Assembly: GCF_000282615.1 (NCBI RefSeq) | Contig: NZ_AKIY01000029.1 | Span: 1-34,317 of the forward strand | Direction: 5' to 3' | Source: Bradyrhizobium sp. YR681 | Lineage (GTDB): Bacteria > Pseudomonadota > Alphaproteobacteria > Rhizobiales > Xanthobacteraceae | DNA length: 34,317 nt | Shown here: piece by piece, positions 25,187 through 34,068 of the stretch | Layout: the number at the start of each line of letters is the position of its first letter | Numbering within the stretch: position 1 is the stretch's first letter | Program-made: the position numbers and the translations under genes | Notes under the pieces: generated by a model | Database searches by the model: none | Seen by the model: the letters and a program-made list of their open reading frames with translations, nothing else | What the model was told of the DNA's origin: nothing

Positions 25187-26424
25187 GGTTGATCCTCGAT
25201 CGCTGTAAGACGATAGCCATCGGCTTTCGTCATCCATGACAGATAGGTCTGTCGCCCATTGGAAACGAGCAAGGGATGGTCTGACGTGTCGGTCGTGCTC
25301 GATATCGTCTTCGGCGGCGACCACGTCTCGCCGTCGTCACGAGAGATCGTCATCTGGACCGACGTCTTCTCGCCATCGAACTCCTTCCAGATCATCACCG
25401 TTCCTGCCGGACCCGCGAGCACGTAGGGACGCGTCGGATTGCGACCCGGCGGTCCCAGTGCCATCGGCGCAGAGAAGGTGCGGCCTTCGTCGCGCGAGTG
25501 CGCGTAGAACAATCCCTTCCGCGCCTTGCCGTTGGTGTACCAGGCGACGTGATAGGTCCCGTTCGGCGCAACCGTCAGGCTTGGCCCATGGTGCGGGCAG
25601 GCGTTGATCTGCCAATCGTCGTTGCTGACCCGATGGATTTCGCCGGGAGTCGTGAGGTCGGCGAAGGTCATCACAGCATGATCGCGCACGCCGCCGCTAA
25701 AGATGTTCCTGAAGATCACGGCCGGTCGCCTAGGCGCTGCGAATGCCAGCCCCAGCCGGCAGCATTCGCAGGTGCCCTCGCGCGCCAGTTTTGCTTCTGC
25801 GTAGGTGGTGCCGCCGTCGCCGGACGAGCTGAAGAACAGCCCTGCTCCCTCGTACTTCTGTCCCGCTTCCTTCGCAAAAATGCGATTGCGCTTGTCCAGC
25901 CACGCCGCAAACACCGTTCCATCCTGATCGATTGCCAGCGCCTCGAAACGCTGGCTCTCGTTACTGGTGGTGATCGGCTTCAGCTCGGCAAAGCTCTTTC
26001 CACCGTCGGCCGAGCGCGTGTAGAGCACCTGGCCGTTGAAGGCCTCGTCCCTGAAGATCGAGAATGCGAGCGCGATGCCGCCCTTGCGATCGACCACGAT
26101 CTTCGGCCTTGCATCCGGCCCCCAATCGAGGTTCAGCCGCCCCGTCGTGACCTGAGTGGGGGGCGAAAAGCTTCGTCCTGCATCCCGCGAACTCGCAACA
26201 GACACCTGGCCGCCCGCCATCCAGACCAGCCACAGCGTTCCGTCCGGACCGAATGCCGGCGTCGCCTTGGTCGCACAGCGCAGCGTCGGCTCCTCACACG
26301 CGGCTTCGGAGCCATGCTGCCCGTGCATCTGCGCGAGGGCAGCGCCTTGCAACAAGGCGAAAGCAACTATCCCGAGCAATCCGCTTCGGACCATGGCCCT
26401 ATTCCCTTCGAGAGCCCGGATCAT
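25183..26424 (-). CDS. Exported BNR/Asp-box beta-propeller (sialidase-like) protein in the copper operon
   Basis: A 413-residue protein with a signal peptide (ending AALA, about residue 31). It contains five Asp-box repeats, S-x-D-x-G-x-(T/S)-(F/W/Y): SRDAGRSFS, SADGGKSFA, SGDGGTTYA, SRDEGRTFS and SRDDGETWS, indicating a beta-propeller. Sialidase catalytic residues are not evident, and sialidase activity is not implied. Metal-type clusters are present: CECC (219-222), CPHH (276-279) and an N-terminal MHGQHG followed by paired cysteines. A copper-related role is inference. Its start overlaps the stop of the TonB receptor gene (ATGA), and its stop overlaps the TlpA-like start. An alternative start at 26394 exists. 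Confidence 0.82.
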   Translation of the reverse strand: MIRALEGNRAMVRSGLLGIVAFALLQGAALAQMHGQHGSEAACEEPTLRCATKATPAFGPDGTLWLVWMAGGQVSVASSRDAGRSFSPPTQVTTGRLNLDWGPDARPKIVVDRKGGIALAFSIFRDEAFNGQVLYTRSADGGKSFAELKPITTSNESQRFEALAIDQDGTVFAAWLDKRNRIFAKEAGQKYEGAGLFFSSSGDGGTTYAEAKLAREGTCECCRLGLAFAAPRRPAVIFRNIFSGGVRDHAVMTFADLTTPGEIHRVSNDDWQINACPHHGPSLTVAPNGTYHVAWYTNGKARKGLFYAHSRDEGRTFSAPMALGPPGRNPTRPYVLAGPAGTVMIWKEFDGEKTSVQMTISRDDGETWSPPKTISSTTDTSDHPLLVSNGRQTYLSWMTKADGYRLTAIEDQP

Positions 26425-28829
26425 TTGAACGCCACCTTCATACCCGCAACAAAGGCGCGCGGCGAGCCGGCATAGATCGAACCCGTCGTGTTTGCGAGCA
26501 CGCTCGCAGGATTTTGAAGGCCCGCGGTCGTGACCGTGTTGGCGATGTTGTTCGCCGACGCGACATACGTGCGGTCGAACACGTTTCTGACTTCCAGGAA
26601 CAGGTTCAGGGATCTGAAAGTGTCGGACATGAGATCGGTCTTGTAGTGGACGTTCAAATTGACCAGCTCATAGCCCGGCGCCTTCAATAGATTTGCATTG
26701 TCCATGTAGAAGGAGTCCTTCCACTGGACCTCAACGAAGCCACCAAGCCCGGTCAGCGGCCCGGCGAACGCCTCGTAGCCGACCCTGGCTGTCAGCTCGT
26801 TGGGCGAGATGCCCGGGATCTTGTTGCCGGCCCGATTGAAGCTGAACACCGCGCCATTGGTGATGTTCTCGACATACTCGGTGTAGACCTCGTCGAGATA
26901 GGTGTACGCCGCCATGAACCGCCAGCCCGGATGGAATTTCCAGTCGGCGGCAAGCTCGATACCCCGATGCTCCGAACGCGGTGCGTTGAACGTGTAGCTC
27001 GTATTTAGTGAACCGGCAGGCGTCGCCTGCGATACGAGCTCGTCGCGGAAAAACTCGTAGAAGCCCGTCGCACTCAGCTTGAGCACGGAGTTCGGCGTCC
27101 AGTCGAAACCGAGATCGTAGCCCAGGTTCTTCTGGGTCTGCAGCTGGGTATTGTTACCCGACCGCCCGTCCGGCAAAACGAACAGATTCGAAACCTGCGG
27201 CGTGCCGTATCCCGTGGCGACCCGGCCGCGGACCAGCCACTCGCTATTTATGGTATAAAGCAGGGCCAGTTCGGGTGCCGTATTCTGGAATTGTCTGTCC
27301 GCAGCTGTAATCTTCAGAGGATCCAAAACCCCCGTCGGACCGGAGTAGCTGTAGGCCGTATTGACACCTTTGAGGACAGTCTGCTCCCAGCCGATACCGA
27401 TAACGCCAACCAGCGATGGTGCAAGCCTCAGTTCCTCCCGCGCACGCACGCCGTAATTCGACGTCTCGCTGTACAAGTTGTTCGTGATCCTCCCGAGTGT
27501 TGCATTGCCCCCCGGCATCACGGCCCACGTATCGCTCGACGCCGTCAGCGTGTTGTAGAAGGCGCCGAAGAACGTAGTCGACTCCATCCCAAAAATCTCG
27601 CCGCGCTTGGTGAGATCACTCATGAAATTGTACGAGGGAAAATCTCCGATGGCGCTGGTCGTGCCGGTCGGCTGGCTGATGTTCCTGTCGTCGAACACGA
27701 ACTGATTGCGCCAGGTCGTGGTGTTGTCGAAATCGTGCTCCCAACGGCCGCCGACGATAGTGCGGCGGTCGTTGCGGCCGAGCCCGGCCTGCACGGCCGT
27801 CTCCTTGTCGGTTCCGGCGGTCGCGTTGAAGCCGTTGTTGTTCAGCGTGACCGTGCCGCATCCGGCCGCGGCCGAGACGCCGGTCGCACAGCCCTGCTGG
27901 AACGGGTTTTGATAGTATTGGCTCAGCGACTGCCGGATCGGCAACCGCGTGCTCAGATCGTTGTTGATGATCTTGACCGTGAAGCGATCGTCCGGCGTCG
28001 CCTTGAGCGTGCCGAGGAAGTTGACGGTCTGGGTATTGAACCAGCTGTTGCCGATATAGCCGTCGCCGCGGGTGTCGCTTGCGAACAGCGAACCCTCGAA
28101 ATTCCCGACCTTCTTTCCGGCCGCCAGATAATTATTGAGATAGCCGTAGCTGCCGCCGTCGACGCCATATTCGACGCCGTCGATCGAGCCGCCCGGCCGA
28201 GTCCGGAAATTGAGCGCACCGCCGGTCGCGTAGTTGCCGTAGAGCGCTGACGAAGGGCCGCGGACGACGTCGATGGCGCCATAGGCGTGGGGATCGATCA
28301 GGTCGCTGCGCGACAGGCCGTCCGGCTGTGTCACTGGAAAACCATCGTCGAAGATCACGAGATTGCGGATGCCGAAGCCGTTCCTCGCATTGGAGCCGCG
28401 AATCGAGATGCCGAAATCGCGCGGGCCATTTCCCTGCTTGATCGAAATGCCCGGACTGTCCCGCAGGACATCACTGACCGAGAACGCGGGGCGGTTGTCG
28501 AACTGGCTGCGGTCGATGGTGGTCGCGGTCTGGCCGGCCGGCGCCTGATTGAGACCATCTCGCACCGCGCCGGCGGTCGTCCCCCCGTTTGGGGCAGGCG
28601 CGCTCGCGCTGATGTTCCCTGCGACGGGCCTCGCCGGCCGGGTTGCCGCAGCAGAGCGATGTCGCGCCGGCCGGGTTGTCGGCTTGGGACGTGCATCGCG
28701 CAGCGCCTCGACGGTCACCGGGGGAAGCGCAGTCGTGCTGCTTTGGGCAAAGGCTTCGCCCGACGACGCGAGCAGTGCGGCCTGAACCGCAACAATGCTC
28801 ACGCCGCGGCGGGCATGACAATTCAACAT
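26421..28829 (-). CDS. pcuB: TonB-dependent outer-membrane receptor, probable copper receptor (PcuB-like)
   Basis: An 802-residue receptor. After a signal peptide (cleavage near AFAQ, residue 29) comes a TonB-box-like LPPVTVEA at about residues 35-42, a Pro/Arg/Ala-rich linker to about 95, the plug domain (FSVSDVLRDSPGISI, FGISIRGSNARNG, IDVVRGPSSALYGNYATGG) and a 22-strand barrel. The C-terminal half includes LFLEVRNVFDRTYVAS, as in FecA-type receptors. Genomic context implies copper or a copper complex as substrate. The start at 28829 has AGGA upstream; upstream in-frame ATGs at 28874 and 28904 give longer N termini without a better signal. It is the second gene of the operon. Confidence 0.88.
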   Translation of the reverse strand: MLNCHARRGVSIVAVQAALLASSGEAFAQSSTTALPPVTVEALRDARPKPTTRPARHRSAAATRPARPVAGNISASAPAPNGGTTAGAVRDGLNQAPAGQTATTIDRSQFDNRPAFSVSDVLRDSPGISIKQGNGPRDFGISIRGSNARNGFGIRNLVIFDDGFPVTQPDGLSRSDLIDPHAYGAIDVVRGPSSALYGNYATGGALNFRTRPGGSIDGVEYGVDGGSYGYLNNYLAAGKKVGNFEGSLFASDTRGDGYIGNSWFNTQTVNFLGTLKATPDDRFTVKIINNDLSTRLPIRQSLSQYYQNPFQQGCATGVSAAAGCGTVTLNNNGFNATAGTDKETAVQAGLGRNDRRTIVGGRWEHDFDNTTTWRNQFVFDDRNISQPTGTTSAIGDFPSYNFMSDLTKRGEIFGMESTTFFGAFYNTLTASSDTWAVMPGGNATLGRITNNLYSETSNYGVRAREELRLAPSLVGVIGIGWEQTVLKGVNTAYSYSGPTGVLDPLKITAADRQFQNTAPELALLYTINSEWLVRGRVATGYGTPQVSNLFVLPDGRSGNNTQLQTQKNLGYDLGFDWTPNSVLKLSATGFYEFFRDELVSQATPAGSLNTSYTFNAPRSEHRGIELAADWKFHPGWRFMAAYTYLDEVYTEYVENITNGAVFSFNRAGNKIPGISPNELTARVGYEAFAGPLTGLGGFVEVQWKDSFYMDNANLLKAPGYELVNLNVHYKTDLMSDTFRSLNLFLEVRNVFDRTYVASANNIANTVTTAGLQNPASVLANTTGSIYAGSPRAFVAGMKVAFK

Positions 28830-28913
28830 GGGGCATTCCTGACACCGGCTCTCTCTCCGGCCATTCGACGGCATCAATCGCCTGCGGACGGACCGCGGCG
28901 ACACTGAGGGTCG

Positions 28914-29291
28914 TCAGGAGAATCGAGGAGGCGCGCGTGCCTGGGGGCTTGAGCCCTTACGGAAGGGGACGGCTGATGGATCCGCCGCGTACCACACCAC
29001 GCGCTCGGCGTGGCGGAAAGGAATCGCCAACGCGGTGTGCGGCGGCGAATCGAGCGAGGCGCCCGCCTGCGCCAGACAGCAGAGCGCGCATGCCGCACCA
29101 TGTGCGGTCGGCGAGCCGGTCTGGTCGCCCTGCTCGCTCGCACTGTGGCAGATGATTGCGGCAGAGAGCGGATCGGCCACGGCCTTGCCGGCCGCCAGAC
29201 AGGCGGCAATCGGCGCCAGCACCTGCATCGCCAACGCGAGCAGGACCAGAGGCAGGAATTTTTGCAGCCGTGCGCGCATTCGCCGAGCCAT
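28914..29291 (-). CDS. DUF2946-like exported protein, first gene of the copper operon
   Basis: A 125-residue protein with an N-terminal hydrophobic segment (about residues 11-35) and the Cys/His pattern of DUF2946: IICHSASEQ, then TAHGAACALCCLAQAG. The family is often found beside copper-related TonB receptors. Two starts are possible, 29291 and 29279, the latter giving a shorter N terminus. No good ribosome site is seen. The B. japonicum operon begins with a periplasmic PcuA; whether this is it I cannot tell. The gap of 84 bp to the receptor gene fits cotranscription. Confidence 0.72.
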   Translation of the reverse strand: MARRMRARLQKFLPLVLLALAMQVLAPIAACLAAGKAVADPLSAAIICHSASEQGDQTGSPTAHGAACALCCLAQAGASLDSPPHTALAIPFRHAERVVWYAADPSAVPFRKGSSPQARAPPRFS

Positions 29292-29761
29292 TCGTTCGTG
29301 CGCTAACTAAACACCCCGCCGGGGCCCGAGTCGAGGTCGGTTCCGCCGCCCGCTTGGCGCAGCGCAAATTTCTCGAAAACTGTGGTCGGAGCGCCCCACC
29401 CCGGCGCCGGGATCGGCATTTGAGGCAGCGCGACCGCCCCAACCATCCACAGATTTCTTATATTTGTCATATGCTTACATGGCTAAAAGCCCGATCATTT
29501 CGCGGACTGCTGTTATTTTGAACAATCGTTGCCGAAAATGATGACAAGTGAGAAAAGTTGATCTAGCATCCCTCTTGCTCAGGCGTGACCGCGAGGTCGA
29601 AGTCTGGTGGTCCAAGTCTCGGGAGGAGCCCCTGGCGCGCAAAACGCAGCGTCGCCCCGTCAATCAAGAGCAAATCTTAGAATCGGGGATAATAGGGTCG
29701 ACACAATTTTCGAGCGGGGCTAGGGCCCCGCTCTTTTTTTGTCCGCGTGGCTGAAGCGCCA
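29292..29761. other. Divergent intergenic region between the copper operon and the globin gene
   Basis: This 470-bp region should hold the copper-operon promoter on the minus strand, but I find no clear operator. About 29460-29530 is AT-rich against its surroundings. On the plus strand a strong terminator (29712-29740) ends whatever is transcribed from within this region. A frame opening at a GTG at 29548 is not convincing as a gene. Confidence 0.5.
29712..29740 (+). terminator. Strong Rho-independent terminator without an obvious gene upstream
   Basis: GAGCGGGGC (29712-29720) and GCCCCGCTC (29725-29733) form a 9-bp stem with a TAGG loop, followed by seven T residues. There is no U tract on the minus side, so it acts on plus-strand transcripts. 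No protein-coding gene ends before it, which suggests a small RNA starting somewhere in 29500-29650, or attenuation before the globin gene. Confidence 0.85.
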
Positions 29762-30166
29762 ATGAATGCTTCTCCCAATTTAATCGAACAGAGCTTTGAG
29801 ATCGCGGCTTCACGCTGCGCGGATATCACGCCGCTCGTTTACCAGCGTCTGTTCGACCGGCATCCCGAAGCGAAAGCGATGTTCCGCTCGCAAGGCAGCG
29901 AACCCGTGATGGGATCGATGCTGGCGCTGACGATCGAGGCGATCCTGGATTTCGCTGGGCCACGCACTGGTCATTTCCGGCTGATTGCCTGCGAGGTCGC
30001 CTCGCACGATGGCTACGGCACGCCGCGCGACCTGTTCATCGCTTTCTTCGCGGTCATCAGGGATACGCTGCGCGCGCTGATCGCCGACGAATGGTCGCCG
30101 GAGATCGCGCAGGCTTGGGACCAACTGCTCGTCGAGATCGAGGCCTTCGCCGCCGTCCCGGCTTGA
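29762..30166 (+). CDS. Single-domain globin
   Basis: A 134-residue globin-fold protein. It begins LIEQSFEIAASRCADITPLVYQRLFDRHPEAKAMF, the A-to-C helix segment with the CD-corner Phe. The F-helix region VASHDGYGTPRDLF offers the proximal His, and WSPEIAQAWDQLL forms the H helix. Relatives bind heme and handle oxygen or nitric oxide. The start is either the ATG at 29762 or a GTG at 29747, right after the terminator; the ATG is preferred, though neither has a strong ribosome site. It is divergent from the copper operon and upstream of the sugar transporter genes. Confidence 0.83.
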   Translation: MNASPNLIEQSFEIAASRCADITPLVYQRLFDRHPEAKAMFRSQGSEPVMGSMLALTIEAILDFAGPRTGHFRLIACEVASHDGYGTPRDLFIAFFAVIRDTLRALIADEWSPEIAQAWDQLLVEIEAFAAVPA

Positions 30167-30305
30167 CGCTTTGCGCTGCACCAACACGGGCTGCGGCGAT
30201 CCCGCGGCTGATTGCAGATTGAGTGACAACAACTCTTGTGAGAGACTTTCGCCGATCGGACGCGCAAGCAATGACGCGCCGACAAAAAGTACATGGGAGC
30301 GAGCG

Positions 30306-31328
30306 ATGTCCGGGACGAAAGATTTCTCGACGACGAGGCGCGATCTTCTTCAGGCGGCAGCGACCGCCGGCGCCGGGGCTGCCCTTCTCGGCAGCATGGG
30401 CATAAACCCCGCAATGGCCGCCGAAGTCGGACGCAGCGAGAAGCCGTTGAAGGCGGCATTCTCCAATGCAGGCCTCCAGGCGACATGGTGCGCGCAGGGC
30501 AAGCAGGCGGCGGAATTCTGGGGCAAGTTGTTCAATGTGGAAGTGACCTGGTTCGACGGCCAGCTCGATGCGGTGAAGCAACGCGCGGCGATCGACAACA
30601 TGGCCTCGCAGAAATGGGACTTTGTCGCGATCCAGGCCTTCGGCATCGGCACCCTCACCCAGCCGGTGCAGAAGATGATCGACGCCGGCACGCCCGTCAT
30701 CGACATGGACACCTTGATTGCGCCGCTCGACCAGATCAACGTCCACTCCTTCCTCGCCCCCGACAACGAGTTCATGGGCGCCTCGGTGACGCAGGCGCTG
30801 TGCAACGCCATGGGCGGCAAGGGCAAGATCATCATGACGCAAGGCGCGCTCGGCCATACCGGGGCGCAGGGACGCGCGAAAGGCTTCAACAACGTCGTCA
30901 AGCAATTCCCCGGGATCGAGGTGCTCGACACCCAGCCGGCCGACTGGGACGTCTCCAAGACCGCGCGGCTCTGGGAAACCTACCTGACGAAGTATCCGCA
31001 GATCGACGCGGCGTTCTTCCACAATGACGACATGGCGCTTGCCGCGGCCAACATCATGAAGGCGCGCGGCCGCACCAACATCCTGATCGGCGGCGTCGAT
31101 GCCATGCCGCCGGCGATCCAGGCGGTGAGCGAGGGCCGCATGTTCGCGACCGTCCGCAATCCGTCCTGCCGCATCCATGGCGGCGCGATCATCGCGGGCG
31201 TCTCCGCCGTGGTCGGCGGCGAGAAGAGCGGCCAGGGCATCCCGAAGAACGTCGTCACCGACGGCCCTGTCGTGACCAAGGCCAACGCCGCCGGGATGCA
31301 GTGGATGCAGGATCACTTCCTGATCTGA
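30306..31328 (+). CDS. Sugar ABC transporter periplasmic substrate-binding protein
   Basis: A 340-residue binding protein of the ribose/galactose type (periplasmic binding protein family 4). The N terminus has a Tat-type signal (TTRRDLLQAAATAGAGAALL, cleavage near AMAAEV). The body follows the family: KAAFSNAGLQATWC, IDNMASQKWDFVAIQAFG, DAGTPVIDMDT, FFHNDDMALAAANIMKARG, VGGEKSGQGIP. The ATG at 30306 is preceded by GGGAG; the open frame starts further upstream at 30171 but the Tat signal fixes the start. The ligand cannot be told; a sugar or polyol is likely. It is the first gene of a three-gene operon. Confidence 0.93.
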   Translation: MSGTKDFSTTRRDLLQAAATAGAGAALLGSMGINPAMAAEVGRSEKPLKAAFSNAGLQATWCAQGKQAAEFWGKLFNVEVTWFDGQLDAVKQRAAIDNMASQKWDFVAIQAFGIGTLTQPVQKMIDAGTPVIDMDTLIAPLDQINVHSFLAPDNEFMGASVTQALCNAMGGKGKIIMTQGALGHTGAQGRAKGFNNVVKQFPGIEVLDTQPADWDVSKTARLWETYLTKYPQIDAAFFHNDDMALAAANIMKARGRTNILIGGVDAMPPAIQAVSEGRMFATVRNPSCRIHGGAIIAGVSAVVGGEKSGQGIPKNVVTDGPVVTKANAAGMQWMQDHFLI

Positions 31329-31334
31329 GCCTCC

Positions 31335-32837
31335 ATGCGAGAGGATCATTCGCCCATCCTGGAACTCCAGGGCATCACGAAGAGCTTCGGCGGCGTCGAA
31401 GCACTTCGTGGTGTCGACTTCGCGCTCTCCCCCGGCGAGATCCACGGTCTCGTCGGCGAGAACGGCGCCGGCAAAAGCACGCTGATGAAGATCATCGCCG
31501 GTGTGCACAGCGAATTCTCCGGCCGCTTCCTGATCGACGGCAAGGAGACGCATTTCCGCTCGGCGCGCGATGCGCGTGCGGCCGGCATCGCCATGGTGCA
31601 TCAGGAGCTCTCTGTTGCACCCGACCTCACGGTCGCGGAGAACGTGTTCCTCGGCAACCAGCCGACCAACGCCCTCGGCCTGGTGCAGTGGCGGCGCATG
31701 GCGCGGGAGGCCGGCGAGCAGCTCGCCCGCTTCGGCATCGACGTCGATCCGATGACGAGGCTCGGCGATCTCCCGATCGGGCTGCAGCAGCTGATCGAGA
31801 TCGCCCGCGTACTGTTCTCCGGCGCCCGCATCGTCATCCTGGACGAGCCGACCTCTGCGCTCTCCCCGCCCGAGGTCGAGCGTCTCTTCGCGACCCTGCG
31901 GCGGCTGCGCGAAGAAGGCACCGCCATCGTCTTCATCTCGCATTTCATCGAGGACATTCTTCGCGTGTCCGACACGGTGACCGTGTTCCGCAACGGCCGG
32001 AAGGTCGCCGAGACTGCGAGCGCCGCGACCAGCAAGGGTGCGCTCATCGAGGCCATGATCGGTCGCGGCGGCGAGGCGCTCGAGCACAGCTACAGCGACG
32101 ATCTGATGCTTCCCCAGCCGAGCGACAGCTCCGTCATCCTGAAGGTCGATCAGCTCTCACTGGCGCGCAGCCTGAAGGACATCTCCTTCGAGGCCCGCGC
32201 CGGCGAGGTGCTCGGCATCTACGGCTTCATGGGCTGCGGCCAGCAGGAGCTGTCGCGTATTCTCTTTGGCAAGCTGAAGCCCGACGGCGGCACGCTGGTC
32301 GTCGAGGGCAAGCCAAAGACCTTCGCCAGCACGGCGGCGGCGCGGCGGGCCGGCGTGGCGCTGGTTCCGGAGAGCCGGCGCGACATGCTGTTCCACCAGG
32401 AGCCGGTCTACAAGAACATCTCGATCAGCATTCTAGACCGCATCTCCACCCTGCTGCTCAAGCCGGCGCAGGAGCGCGAGATCGCCCAGCGGCAGGTCGA
32501 GCAGTTGCAGATCCGGCCGCCGGTGGTCGGGCTCGATCTCGGCATGCTCTCGGGCGGCAACCAGCAGAAGGTTGCGCTGGCAAAATGGCTGACCTATCCG
32601 CCCAAGCTGCTGGTGCTGTGCGAGCCGACCCGCGGCATGGATGTCGGCGCCAAGAACGACGTCATCAACATCGTCCGCGATCTCCGCACAAAAGGCCTCG
32701 CGATCATCGTGCTCTCCACCGAGCCGGAGACGGTGCTGTCGCTGGCCGACCGCATCCTCGTGCTCAAGCGCGGCGCATTGGTGCGGGAATTTTCGAACGA
32801 GCCGGTCAGCAAGGACCGCCTGCTGGAAGCGGCGTGA
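31335..32837 (+). CDS. Sugar ABC transporter ATP-binding protein, double-domain (RbsA/MglA type)
   Basis: A 500-residue protein with two ABC domains in tandem. The first has Walker A GENGAGKST and Walker B IVILDEPTSALS. The second has the degenerate Walker A normal in this family (GFMGCGQQEL), signature LSGGNQQKVALAKWL and Walker B LLVLCEPTRGMDVG. It energises import with the binding protein and permease on either side. The start is 6 bp after the upstream stop. No odd features are seen. Confidence 0.95.
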   Translation: MREDHSPILELQGITKSFGGVEALRGVDFALSPGEIHGLVGENGAGKSTLMKIIAGVHSEFSGRFLIDGKETHFRSARDARAAGIAMVHQELSVAPDLTVAENVFLGNQPTNALGLVQWRRMAREAGEQLARFGIDVDPMTRLGDLPIGLQQLIEIARVLFSGARIVILDEPTSALSPPEVERLFATLRRLREEGTAIVFISHFIEDILRVSDTVTVFRNGRKVAETASAATSKGALIEAMIGRGGEALEHSYSDDLMLPQPSDSSVILKVDQLSLARSLKDISFEARAGEVLGIYGFMGCGQQELSRILFGKLKPDGGTLVVEGKPKTFASTAAARRAGVALVPESRRDMLFHQEPVYKNISISILDRISTLLLKPAQEREIAQRQVEQLQIRPPVVGLDLGMLSGGNQQKVALAKWLTYPPKLLVLCEPTRGMDVGAKNDVINIVRDLRTKGLAIIVLSTEPETVLSLADRILVLKRGALVREFSNEPVSKDRLLEAA

Positions 32838-32849
32838 CGGAGAAGCACC

Positions 32850-33878
32850 ATGGCGAGCAGTGAAACGGTTCCAGCGGCGGGTGCGCGGGCGCGCGGCCTC
32901 GCACCCTTCCTGCGCTCGCAGATGCGCAACATCGCGCCGTTCCTGACGCTGATCTTCCTCTCCGGCTTCTTCGCGCTCGCCAGCCCCTCCTTCGCAACGC
33001 TCGACAATCTCGGCAACATCCTGACGCAGGTGTCCGTCACCGGCATCATCGCCGTCGGCCTTACCTTCGTGATCCTGTGCGCCGAGATCGACCTCTCCAT
33101 CGCCGGCATCGCCAACGTCACCGGCATCGCGGTCGCCTATTTCACGATGCAGGAATCCTACGTCAACATTCCCAACATCCCGCTGCCCGGCGCCGCCGCG
33201 ATCCTGCTCGCCATCCTGCTCTGCGCGGCTCTGGGGCTCGTCAATGCGCTGGGGCTGACCGTGATCGGCATCCCCTCCTTCATCATGACGCTGGCGATGA
33301 TGCAGATCGCGGCCGGCATTTCGGCCCTGCTGGTGCGCGGCCAGATCGCCTACAAGGTGCCTGATGTGATCACGACGCTCGGCTCCGGATCGATCGGCGG
33401 CATCCCCTGGATCGTCATCGTCGCCGCCATCATGCTGCTCGGCGGCCATCTGGTGCTGACCTACACGCGCTTCGGCCGCTACGTCTATATGGTCGGCGGC
33501 AACCGCGAGGCGGCCGAATATTCCGGCCTCAACGTCAAGCTCATCCTGGGCAGCGTCATGGTGATCTCGGCGGTGTGCTCCGGCATCGGCGGCATGCTGG
33601 GTGTCGCCCATTTCGGCAGCGCGCAGCAGAACGAGTTCGACACCTATCTGCTCGACTCCATCGCCGCCGTCGTGGTCGGCGGCACCAGCCTGTTCGGCGG
33701 CCGCGGCGGCATCGGCAACACCATCGTCGGCCTGTTCGTGCTCGGTGTCCTCAACAACGGCCTCGACCACGTCAACATCGACAGCTTCCTGAAGATCCTG
33801 ATCCGCGGCCTGATCCTGCTGGCGGCGCTGATCATCAACGTCTATGCGCAGCGCTTAAGGGAAAAAGCGGCGGAGTAA
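32850..33878 (+). CDS. Sugar ABC transporter permease (RbsC type)
   Basis: A 342-residue inner-membrane permease of the ribose/xylose family with about nine hydrophobic spans. Characteristic segments are LCAEIDLSIAGIANVTGIA, GIPSFIMTLAMMQIAAGI, YTRFGRYVYMVGGNREAAEYSGL (the coupling loop) and AAVVVGGTSLFGGRGGIGNTIVG. It starts 12 bp after the ATPase stop and completes the transporter. No kinase or dehydrogenase gene follows within the window, so the substrate stays unknown. Confidence 0.95.
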   Translation: MASSETVPAAGARARGLAPFLRSQMRNIAPFLTLIFLSGFFALASPSFATLDNLGNILTQVSVTGIIAVGLTFVILCAEIDLSIAGIANVTGIAVAYFTMQESYVNIPNIPLPGAAAILLAILLCAALGLVNALGLTVIGIPSFIMTLAMMQIAAGISALLVRGQIAYKVPDVITTLGSGSIGGIPWIVIVAAIMLLGGHLVLTYTRFGRYVYMVGGNREAAEYSGLNVKLILGSVMVISAVCSGIGGMLGVAHFGSAQQNEFDTYLLDSIAAVVVGGTSLFGGRGGIGNTIVGLFVLGVLNNGLDHVNIDSFLKILIRGLILLAALIINVYAQRLREKAAE

Positions 33879-34068
33879 GCAGCCGTCAAAACACAAAATG
33901 CGAAAACAACCCCATGCACAGTAGCCGGGACCAGCGAAATCAACGGCTTGAGGGCGACACGTCGCGCAATTGCTGATTTTTCGAATTCCATTTGACGCGT
34001 CGGGCAAAACAGGTGTAGGGTGTCATCATGGCGGCCGTAGCAGCTTCCCGAGACCGCTGGAACTTGAT
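33879..34068. other. Intergenic region after the sugar permease
   Basis: No gene, terminator or clear operator is visible. Together with the palindromic repeat that follows, the non-coding stretch runs from 33879 to 34245, interrupted only by the repeat. Confidence 0.6.

Noticed and set aside
29548..29754. GTG-initiated frame of 68 codons before the globin gene
   Set aside because: It runs through the strong terminator stem and U tract at 29712-29740, has no ribosome site and no recognisable family.
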